Source of the DNA: Pseudoduganella lutea
GTDB taxonomy: Bacteria; Pseudomonadota; Gammaproteobacteria; Burkholderiales; Burkholderiaceae_D
DNA length: 64,000 nucleotides
Direction of reading: 5' to 3'
Assembly: GCF_004209755.1 (NCBI RefSeq)
Contig: NZ_CP035913.1
Location: 6,200,001-6,264,000, forward strand
The notes below the pieces were generated by a model, which saw only the letters and a program-made list of their open reading frames with translations, searched no databases and had not been told where the DNA came from. Within the stretch, counting starts at the first letter, position 1, and every line of letters starts with the position of its first letter. The position numbers were made by a program, and so were the translations under genes. Positions 54,094 to 63,137 of the stretch are shown piece after piece.

Positions 54094-54150
54094 ACCGGTG
54101 TCTGACACCATTTCCGGAAGATTCACCCGGAAATGGTGTCAGACACCGGT
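54094..54150. repeat. Extragenic palindrome, GGTGTCTGACACC type
   Basis: Perfect 24-bp arms (54094-54117, 54127-54150) around a 9-nt loop. Each arm holds GGTGTCTGACACC and ATTTCCGG. Arm length, loop length and inner CCGG are the same as in the element at 19068-19124, showing one repeat family with a variable centre base. Confidence 0.8.
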
Positions 54151-54205
54151 GTTCCGCGGCCAACAACGTAAGCTCGAAGCTGTTGGCGCGCTGGAGAACG
54201 AAAAC

Positions 54206-57200
54206 TCAGAACGAGTAGTTCGCCTGGACCGTGTACCGCGGACCCGTCACGAACCACGCATGTCCGAACGTGCCGGCATGCTGCTGCATGGTCTGCTTCG
54301 ACGTGGCGTCGTTCAGGTTCTGCGCCTCCAGGCCGATGCGGAATTTTTCCGTCACGTTGTAGAACACCGAGGCGTCGACCTGGCCATAGTTCTCCTGCCA
54401 CAGCGGCAGGCCCCAGGCCACGTTGTGCTGGCCGTACGTCGGGCTGGCCGGGTTGCCGTCCGTGCCGTTCGTGTCGCGCGTGCCCCACTGGTTCACGCCG
54501 GCCAGGTAGCGCGAGCGCCAGTTGTAGGCCACCCGTGCCGACACCGGGCCGCGCTCATACATCAGCGCGAAGTTGATGGTCTTCTTCGACAGGCCCTGCA
54601 GCGGCATGTTGCCGAACGTGCGGCCATCCGTATCGCAGCCGTTGATGTACAGGTTCAGGTTGTTCGCATCCGCATTGCCCGAGCAGTACTCCGCGAAGAC
54701 CGGGTTGTCCAGCTTGCGGCTGCTGTCCACGTACGTGAAGCTTGCCTGCACGCCCAGCCCCTTCAGGTAGCTTGGCAGCCAGTCGTAGTACTGCTGGTAG
54801 GCCAGCTCGAAGCCGCGCGCGTAGCCGTGCGCGCCGTTCACCGGGCCCGTCACCGCGAAACTCTGGGTCTTGCCGTTGACGTCCTGCACCTCGTAGTTGT
54901 ACATCTGGTTGACGATGACGTTCTTCAGGTCCTTGTTGAAGAGCGCGAGCGTCACGGAGCCGGCCTTGGCGAAGTACCACTCGGCCGTCACGTCGACCGA
55001 CGTGCCGGTGGTGGGGCGCAGGTTCGGGTTGCCGTCGGCCGTGCCGGTCAGCGACGTATTGGTGACCGTCACGATATTGTTTGCCGTGTCCGTGACGGTG
55101 GTGATCGACTGCGACAGCGGCGTGTACGCCTTCATCTGCGAGAAGTCCGGGCGCGACATCGAGCGGGCGATCGCAGCGCGGAATTGCAGCTGGTCGCTGT
55201 ACTTCAGCCGCAGGTTCAGGCTGGGCAGCCAGTTGTGGTAGTCGTTTTCGTAATCGCGGCGGGTGGCGAACGGCGTGATGTTGGCGATCTTGTTGCGGTC
55301 CAAAACGGCGGCGGCATCCTCGAACGTCGGGATCGTCGGGTTATAGGTCGTGTAGCCGAACGCGGTGGACTTCGTTTTCACATAGCGCACGCCGATATTG
55401 CCGTCGACCGGATATTTCAGGTTGTCCCAGCCGAAGCGCAGCTGCGTGTAGAACGCGCGGGTCTTTTCTTCCTGGAAGTTGGTGCCGGCCGGGTCGTTGT
55501 CGAAGGTGGCCGCCGGCCATGGCGAGCAGGTGGTTCCCTTCTCCGCGCACAGGATGTCGTGGTAGGTGTGCAGCTTGGCGTAGCTGTCCGGGTAGCCGCG
55601 GGCCACCGCGTCGTCCGGGAACATGATCGCCGGCACCTGCACATCGCCGCCGAAGAAGTTGTTGAAGCTGCGCAGCGTGGCGCCGCCGGCGAACTTCGGA
55701 TCGTCCAGCGTGGCCAGGCGGTCGACCTGCCAGCCCAGCATCCACGGCTGGCTGATCGCCTGCCAGTTGTAGCTGGGGTTCGTGTTCTGGTTGCGCGAAT
55801 TGCGGTTCTGCAGGCGCACGCCGAAGCGCAGGTCGCGCAGCACCGGGTGGTCGAATTCGTACTTGATGTCGGTCTTCCATGCCTTGCTCTCGGCCTTGGA
55901 GCGGTCCTTGTGCTCCATCGTGTAGGCCCAGTAGTAATTCTTCGGGTCCGACAGGTACTTGATGTCGTCCGCATCGAACGTGATCTTCGGCAGGCCGCCG
56001 GTCAGGTCCAGCGTTTCCTTCTGCATCAGGATGCCGGTGGCCACGTCGGAATCGAGCGCCTGCGTGCTGGCGCGCACCACCTGAAAATCGGTCGTGGCGC
56101 TCCATGCCGGCGCGATGCGCCATTTGAGGTTCAGCGCCAGGTCGCGCGTGGCCGAGCGGCGGTCGGACACGCGGCGGTCCGAGTTCAGGTTGATGCCGCC
56201 ATTGGCGGGGTTCGAGATCACGCCGGAGAGCAGGGCGCCATTGTCGTCATACACGCCGTTCGCCACCTGGATGCCGTAGGGCCGGTCGCCCGTTTCCTGC
56301 GACAGCAGCGCCTGTTCGGACCAGCCTTCCTTGTATTTCGACTGGAAATACGTCAGCGCCGCGGTAATGTCGCGGTTCGGCCGCCACTGGAAGGCCGCGT
56401 ACTGGCCCTTGCGGTCGCGTTCCCAGTTCATCGAGCGCCACTGCGCGCCGCGCGGCACCCACACGGTGCGACCCGGCTCCGCGTTCGTCAGCGGGTAATA
56501 GGCTTCGATGAACAGTTCGTCGGTGCGCGTGTGGCTGATCGACGAGGCCAGGTCGATCAGGGCGCCGAATTCGCCGAAGCGGGTATTCCAGCGGTCCGAC
56601 AGCAGCAGCGAGCCGGTCGGCTGGGCCTTGCCCTTGCGCAGGTCGGAATACGTGTACGACCCCGAGATGGCGCCCTTGAAGCCCTTGAAGTCGAACGGCA
56701 TCGCCGTGCGCAGGTTGACGAGGCCGGAGACACCGCCTTCGGTCTGTTCGGCGGACGGGTTCTTGTACACGTCCACGCCGGCCATCAGTTCCGGCGGCAC
56801 GTCGGTGAAGCTGAGCGAGCGACCGCCGTTGGCCGAGAAGGACTCGCGGCCGTTCAGCTCCGAGCGCACGTAGGTCAGGCCACGGATCGCAATGCCCGAA
56901 CCCTCGACCGCGTAATGCTGCGGGTCGTTCGACATGCTGCGGTCCATCGTCACGCCGACCACGCGGCTCAGGATTTCGGTCACGGATCGGTCGGGCAGCT
57001 TGCCGATATCCTCGGCAACGATCGAATCCACGACTTCGTCGGCATCCTGCTTGAGTTTTTGCGCCGACTGCAACGCGGCGCGCTGGCCGCTGACGACAAC
57101 GACAGCGCTGTTGTTTGCGGATGCCTGATTTTCGGTTGCGCTAACTTCCTGGGCCAATGCTGTGTGCGACCAGAATGCGAGTTGCGCGGCGGCCATGGCG

Positions 57201-57226
57201 ATGGCCGTTTTTTGAAGGTGTCTCAC
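54206..57226 (-). CDS. Large TonB-dependent receptor (carbohydrate type)
   Basis: 1006 aa. The start codon is GTG at 57226 with AGGAG five bases upstream. Signal peptide IAMAAAQLAFWSHTALA. The plug starts VVVVSGQRAALQSAQKLKQDADEVVDSIVAEDIGKLPDRSVTEIL, typical of the proteobacterial sugar-transport receptor group common in Xanthomonas and Massilia. The barrel ends YTVQANYSF with terminal Phe. LacI-type operator-like sites lie over 190 bp upstream (57420-57466). Likely imports an oligosaccharide across the outer membrane. Confidence 0.93.
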   Translation of the reverse strand: MRHLQKTAIAMAAAQLAFWSHTALAQEVSATENQASANNSAVVVVSGQRAALQSAQKLKQDADEVVDSIVAEDIGKLPDRSVTEILSRVVGVTMDRSMSNDPQHYAVEGSGIAIRGLTYVRSELNGRESFSANGGRSLSFTDVPPELMAGVDVYKNPSAEQTEGGVSGLVNLRTAMPFDFKGFKGAISGSYTYSDLRKGKAQPTGSLLLSDRWNTRFGEFGALIDLASSISHTRTDELFIEAYYPLTNAEPGRTVWVPRGAQWRSMNWERDRKGQYAAFQWRPNRDITAALTYFQSKYKEGWSEQALLSQETGDRPYGIQVANGVYDDNGALLSGVISNPANGGINLNSDRRVSDRRSATRDLALNLKWRIAPAWSATTDFQVVRASTQALDSDVATGILMQKETLDLTGGLPKITFDADDIKYLSDPKNYYWAYTMEHKDRSKAESKAWKTDIKYEFDHPVLRDLRFGVRLQNRNSRNQNTNPSYNWQAISQPWMLGWQVDRLATLDDPKFAGGATLRSFNNFFGGDVQVPAIMFPDDAVARGYPDSYAKLHTYHDILCAEKGTTCSPWPAATFDNDPAGTNFQEEKTRAFYTQLRFGWDNLKYPVDGNIGVRYVKTKSTAFGYTTYNPTIPTFEDAAAVLDRNKIANITPFATRRDYENDYHNWLPSLNLRLKYSDQLQFRAAIARSMSRPDFSQMKAYTPLSQSITTVTDTANNIVTVTNTSLTGTADGNPNLRPTTGTSVDVTAEWYFAKAGSVTLALFNKDLKNVIVNQMYNYEVQDVNGKTQSFAVTGPVNGAHGYARGFELAYQQYYDWLPSYLKGLGVQASFTYVDSSRKLDNPVFAEYCSGNADANNLNLYINGCDTDGRTFGNMPLQGLSKKTINFALMYERGPVSARVAYNWRSRYLAGVNQWGTRDTNGTDGNPASPTYGQHNVAWGLPLWQENYGQVDASVFYNVTEKFRIGLEAQNLNDATSKQTMQQHAGTFGHAWFVTGPRYTVQANYSF

Positions 57227-57643
57227 TTTTGTCTCCTGTGTTTTTTATAATCGACCTGCGCGGTGCCCTCTTGTGGGGTGTGCCATCGCGGTGGAAATGA
57301 GCGGCGCTACCTGAAACCGTTTTCATCTCCCAGGACCGAATGTAGTCGAACTCGGCAGCCGGGGCAATCGCGACTTGCACAGGCGTTGTTGTTCAGTCAG
57401 TCCAATGAAACTGATCCTTGCCAAGCGCAACTTTTGGTGATCTAACATAATTTGGTTGCGCAAACATAACGCCGCTGAAGGACGGCCTGAATTGGGGTTG
57501 GCCATGCGGCAAACACTTGCCTCATGTCATGAAGTTGCGTCAAGTCTATTTCCCACAGCATGCCGGGATGCCGTCCTACAAGTTTCCAAGGGATAAGGAG
57601 TAATGTTCCTGGTTAGGTGGGGGACCAGGATCGGGCAGGTGAA
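57227..57643. promoter_or_regulatory. Intergenic region between TonB receptor and response regulator
   Basis: 417 bp. It holds the operator-like pair at 57420-57466 and a leader of about 190 bp before the receptor GTG. An AAGGAG at 57597-57602 lies before a 27-codon frame that runs into the response-regulator gene; I do not call it a gene. No other structure seen. Confidence 0.5.
57420..57466. promoter_or_regulatory. Pair of LacI-type operator-like sites upstream of TonB receptor
   Basis: TGGTTGCGCAAACA (57453-57466) is a near-palindrome around GCGC. A weaker copy, GCCAAGCGCAACTT (57420-57433), is centred 33 bp away, about three helical turns. They match the sites before the GPH symporter. 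Confidence 0.45.
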
Positions 57644-58030
57644 ATGGGCAATTTCAGTAACGAAAAGAGGGTGCTGCGGCGCATCCTGATCGTCGACGAC
57701 AACTGTGACGCGGCCGAACTGCTGGCCGAGCTGGTGCGATTGTCGGGATATGAGGTCACGGTAGCGTTCAGCGGCTGCGTGGCATTGCAGACTGTGGAAG
57801 CATTTCATCCGGACGTGGTGCTGCTCGACATCGGCATGCCCGGCATGGATGGCTACGAGGTCGCCCAGGCCCTGCGCGCCCGGCCGGAGTGCGCCACGCT
57901 GCGCATCATTGCGCTGACTGCCTGGGGCGATGCCGCTGCCAGGGCGCGCACCGCCGCCTGCGGTTTCAACTTGCATCTTACGAAGCCGACCCAGCTGCCC
58001 ACGCTGCTCGGCGCGCTCGAAGCTGCCTGA
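57644..58030 (+). CDS. Single-domain response regulator
   Basis: 128 aa, a CheY-like receiver only. Acidic pair in ILIVDDNCDAAELL, phospho-acceptor Asp in VVLLDIGMPGMDGYE (D62), ALTAWG with the switch Thr, and Lys in LTKPTQ. AGGTG precedes the ATG at 57644. The sequence LDIGMPGMDGYEVA and its neighbours closely resemble the receiver of the hybrid kinase at 46535-48631, so both may receive phosphate in the same circuit. No output domain. Confidence 0.92.
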   Translation: MGNFSNEKRVLRRILIVDDNCDAAELLAELVRLSGYEVTVAFSGCVALQTVEAFHPDVVLLDIGMPGMDGYEVAQALRARPECATLRIIALTAWGDAAARARTAACGFNLHLTKPTQLPTLLGALEAA

Positions 58031-58215
58031 GCGCGAACTGGCAGGGTTGAATACCTCCCCCAGCACTTTTCCCTTACGGATGTCCGCTGCCGGCGGCACC
58101 GATTTCGACACCTCATCTGGTGAAAATCGTAGTAATTTTTCACTTATACTGCAGCCTGATCGGCATCCCGTGCCTTCGACTACATTTTTTGACTCTGCAA
58201 TGTAGTTGCACATGG

Positions 58216-58238
58216 TATAGTTAGCGCTATCGCAACTA
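58216..58238. promoter_or_regulatory. GalR/LacI-like operator upstream of SSS-gal genes
   Basis: ATAGTT and AACTAT arms (58217-58222 region and 58233-58238) enclose AGCGCTATCGC. TAGCGCTA is the classic core of GalR/LacI-type sites. Located about 255 bp before the symporter gene. Same GCGC-centred pattern as at 21825, 21882 and 57453. Confidence 0.4.
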
Positions 58239-58387
58239 TGATCGGCAAGCATGTCCAGCAATCAACCTGCTGACCGTTTGCGATCGCGATCGTCGATGGG
58301 GGCGCCGCCTGGTGCATCCTGTCGCCGCGATGGGACTTGGCACGGATCGGCCATGAGCCGGGCCGGACCGGAGTCGCCGGAGCACAG

Positions 58388-58440
58388 CAAAAAGTAAAAA
58401 AGCACAAAAATCAAAAAGTGAAAAAGTAAAAAGCAGAAGC
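58388..58440. repeat. A-rich degenerate tandem tract
   Basis: Five to six imperfect units of AAAAAG[TC] with short spacers, in a GC-rich chromosome. It lies in the leader of the SSS symporter gene. It may be a slippage-prone tract or an unstructured ribosome standby/UP-like region. Confidence 0.6.
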
Positions 58441-58491
58441 AGGGGGCGATCGAACACCGCCCCTTACCAGAGACACACTCAAATACTTCCG

Positions 58492-60162
58492 ATGAATCAA
58501 CTTTCCACCCTGGACACGCTTGTCTTCTTGTTTTACTTCATCGTCATCTCCGGCTACGGCATCTGGATCTACCGCCGAAAAAAGAGCACTTCCGGCCAGG
58601 CATCGCATGACTACTTCCTGGCCGAAGGGTCGCTGACGTGGTGGGCCATCGGCGCCTCCCTGATCGCCTCCAACATCTCCGCCGAGCAGTTCATCGGCAT
58701 GAGCGGTTCCGGCTTCAAAATCGGCATGGCGATCGCCGTGTATGAACTGATGGCCGCGGCCACGCTGATCATCGTGGCGGTGTTCTTCATGCCCGTGTAC
58801 CTGAAGAACCGCATCTACACGATGCCCCAGTTCCTCGAACAGCGCTACGGCAAGGCCGTGGCCACGACGATGGCGCTGTTCTGGCTCGGCCTGTACGTGG
58901 TGGTCAACCTGACGTCGATCCTGTACCTGGGCGCGTTGGCCATTTCCAGTGTCGCCGGCATCAACGTCTTCGCCTGCATGATCTTCCTGGCCGTGTTCGC
59001 CGCTGTCATCACGCTGGGCGGCATGAAGGTGATCGGCTACACGGACGTGATCCAGGTGCTGTGCCTCGTCGTCGGCGGCCTCGTCACCACGTGGATCGCG
59101 CTGGACCTCGTTGCCATGCTGGGTGGCAAGAGCGGTTCCATCGCGGGTGCCAGCGAGCTGTTCGTGCGCGCCGGCGAGCACTTCGACATGGTGCTCGACC
59201 GCGGCAACCCGAACTACATGGATTTGCCGGGCCTCACCACGCTGATCGGCGGCATGTGGATCGTCAACCTGAACTACTGGGGCTGCAACCAGTACATCAC
59301 GCAGCGCGCGCTGGGCGCGGACCTGAAGACGGCCCGCAAAGGCCTGCTGTTTGCCGCGTTCCTGAAACTGCTGATGCCCGTCATCGTGGTGCTGCCAGGC
59401 ATTGCCGCCTTCGCGCTGGACAAGTCCGGCGCGCTGGGCGACTCGATGCGCGTGGGCGGTGAACTGAACCCGGACCGCGCCTACCCGACGCTGCTGGCCA
59501 TGCTGCCGGCCGGTATCAAGGGCATTGCGTTCGCCGCACTGACCGCCGCCGTCGTCGCGTCGCTGGCCGGCAAGGCCAACAGTATCGCCACCATCTTCAC
59601 GCTGGACATCTACAAGCAGCACTTCAACAAGACCGCCAGCGAACAGAAGCAGGTATGGGTCGGCCGCCTGACCGTGATGGTCTCCATCGCGATCGCCGCG
59701 CTGATCGCGCCGTTCCTGGGCATCGACAAGAAGGGTGGCTTCGCCTTCATCCAGGAATACACGGGCTTCGTGTCGCCGGGCATCCTGGCCATGTTCCTGC
59801 TGGGCTTCTTCTGGAAGAAGACCACGCACGCGGCGGCCATGTTCGCCACAGTGGGCGGCCTGGTGCTGTCGATCGTGCTGAAGTTCCTGCCGGGCATGAT
59901 GGACCTGTCGTTCCTGGCGCCGATCGGCTTTGCCGTCGACAACGGCACGGGCGTCTACGAGATCCCGTTCCTGGACCGCATGTTCATCGTGTTCTGGGTC
60001 GTCGTCGCCGGCATGGTGCTGATCAGCAAGACCGCGGCCGTCTCGGGCGAGGCCAAGCGCATGATCGTCGATACCGGCATGTTCCGCGTGGAGCGCAGCT
60101 TCGCGATCGGCTCGGCCATCATCTGCGCACTGTTGATCGCCGTCTACGCGGCCTGGTGGTAA
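58492..60162 (+). CDS. Sodium:solute symporter, SGLT-type (galactose/glucose)
   Basis: 556 aa with about 14 TM helices of the LeuT-like SSS fold. ASHDYFLAEGSLTWWAIGASLIASNISAEQFIGMSGSG is the vSGLT/SGLT1 hallmark. ITLGGMKVIGYTDVIQV and NLNYWGCNQYITQRALGA also match the sugar-transporting branch. Followed by galT and galK, so galactose with Na+ is the best guess. Weak ribosome site; long leader upstream. Confidence 0.93.
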   Translation: MNQLSTLDTLVFLFYFIVISGYGIWIYRRKKSTSGQASHDYFLAEGSLTWWAIGASLIASNISAEQFIGMSGSGFKIGMAIAVYELMAAATLIIVAVFFMPVYLKNRIYTMPQFLEQRYGKAVATTMALFWLGLYVVVNLTSILYLGALAISSVAGINVFACMIFLAVFAAVITLGGMKVIGYTDVIQVLCLVVGGLVTTWIALDLVAMLGGKSGSIAGASELFVRAGEHFDMVLDRGNPNYMDLPGLTTLIGGMWIVNLNYWGCNQYITQRALGADLKTARKGLLFAAFLKLLMPVIVVLPGIAAFALDKSGALGDSMRVGGELNPDRAYPTLLAMLPAGIKGIAFAALTAAVVASLAGKANSIATIFTLDIYKQHFNKTASEQKQVWVGRLTVMVSIAIAALIAPFLGIDKKGGFAFIQEYTGFVSPGILAMFLLGFFWKKTTHAAAMFATVGGLVLSIVLKFLPGMMDLSFLAPIGFAVDNGTGVYEIPFLDRMFIVFWVVVAGMVLISKTAAVSGEAKRMIVDTGMFRVERSFAIGSAIICALLIAVYAAWW

Positions 60163-60203
60163 GCTGACCCGGGGGGCCGCGCCGGGCCCTCCACACCATT
60201 CAC

Positions 60204-60251
60204 GCGACCCGGCTTCATGATTGCGCGCAACGCGTTATCATGCCGGGTCGC
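60204..60251. other. Long inverted repeat between symporter and galT
   Basis: GCGACCCGGC (60204-60213) and GCCGGGTCGC (60242-60251) are perfect arms, with ATGAT/ATCAT (60217-60221, 60237-60241) paired further in. The centre holds TTGCGCGCAA and AACGCGTT, each a palindrome. No T-run. It may lower readthrough, stabilise the upstream mRNA end, or be a regulatory site. Confidence 0.6.
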
Positions 60252-60348
60252 TTCCGGTTTTCCGATCCCTCCTGTCCGGTTGGTCTGATGACGAGCCCGG
60301 CGGGAGTGCGCCGGTTACCGTCCAGTCATAACGCACGAAGAAGAATAG

Positions 60349-61395
<1,047 letters not shown>

Positions 61396-61455
61396 CCGAC
61401 CCGACCAGGTCACCCGATTCAGTCACCCAAGTCACGCCAATAAGAAGAGATCCTG

Positions 61456-62619
<1,164 letters not shown>

Positions 62620-62636
62620 CCTGAAGTTACTTCGTC

Positions 62637-62667
62637 AAAAACCGCAGGCCGCGAGCCTGCGGTTTTT
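62637..62667 (+). terminator. Intrinsic terminator after galK
   Basis: ACCGCAGGC (62641-62649), loop CGCGA, GCCTGCGGT (62655-62663) with A-tract before and T-tract after. It ends the symporter-galT-galK unit and could also serve the convergent small gene. Confidence 0.9.
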
Positions 62668-62690
62668 GTTTGTGCTGTGCACAAACAGTT

Positions 62691-62921
62691 TCAGACGGAT
62701 TCCAGCCCTTCCGGGCTCGGCCGTTCGACGGGAACGGCGGCCCGCCGCCGCCGCCGCGCACTGGAATCAAGCTCCAGTACACGGCGGATCGCATTCGGTG
62801 AAATACCGAGCTGAACGAGGTGGGACCACGCTTTCAGCGTGCCTTCAATGTGTTCGATGGTGATGGCGCGATCGATTTCCCGTGCCATGTCCGTATCGCG
62901 CCGACGGTCTAGCGGTTGCAT
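62691..62921 (-). CDS. Small conserved-looking protein, unknown function
   Basis: 76 aa from the ATG at 62921, which has GGAG at good distance. Sequence: basic N-terminus, helix EIDRAITIEHIEGTLKAWSHL, then LGISPNAIRRVLELDSSARRRRRA, a helix-turn-like segment rich in Arg. Possibly a small DNA-binding or regulatory protein; I recognise no family. The frame is open farther upstream to 62960 but without a ribosome site. Confidence 0.55.
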   Translation of the reverse strand: MQPLDRRRDTDMAREIDRAITIEHIEGTLKAWSHLVQLGISPNAIRRVLELDSSARRRRRAAVPVERPSPEGLESV

Positions 62922-63137
62922 GAATTCTCCAGGGGGTTTGTGCGTAGCAGCATCCGGCAATGTTAATCGAAAGTCAAGCCTGTTCTGCTAGTCGGTTACT
63001 TTTATTTACATCACTGCCGGTATCGCGGCGCCATCATGCGGATGCCTGGGCAGCCCCACGTGCTCACGGGATTCGCGCGCGTCGAGGGAACGCGCATCCT
63101 GTATCCGCCTGGAGAGCCCGCTGCCGAATGACGGCGC

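Larger units (their letters stand above)
58031..58491 (+). promoter_or_regulatory. Long leader region before the SSS symporter
   Basis: 461 bp without a gene. GTGAAAA (58120-58126) and TTTTCAC (58137-58143) form an inverted repeat followed by TATACT (58145-58150), a good -10 box. ATAGTT-11nt-AACTAT at 58216-58238 encloses AGCGCT, an operator-like site. At 58388-58440 comes a strikingly A-rich tract made of AAAAAGT units. Any transcript from these promoters has a 5' leader of about 260-340 nt. Confidence 0.45.

Noticed and set aside
54098..57250. A 1050-codon open frame antisense to the large TonB receptor
   Set aside because: It mirrors the receptor gene on the other strand. High GC removes stop codons from the antisense frame; the protein is Arg/Val/His-rich low-complexity with no domain.
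57604..57687. A 27-codon frame after AAGGAG, overlapping the response-regulator start
   Set aside because: The AAGGAG is only two bases from the ATG, too close to work, and the peptide resembles nothing. A leader peptide remains possible but unsupported.
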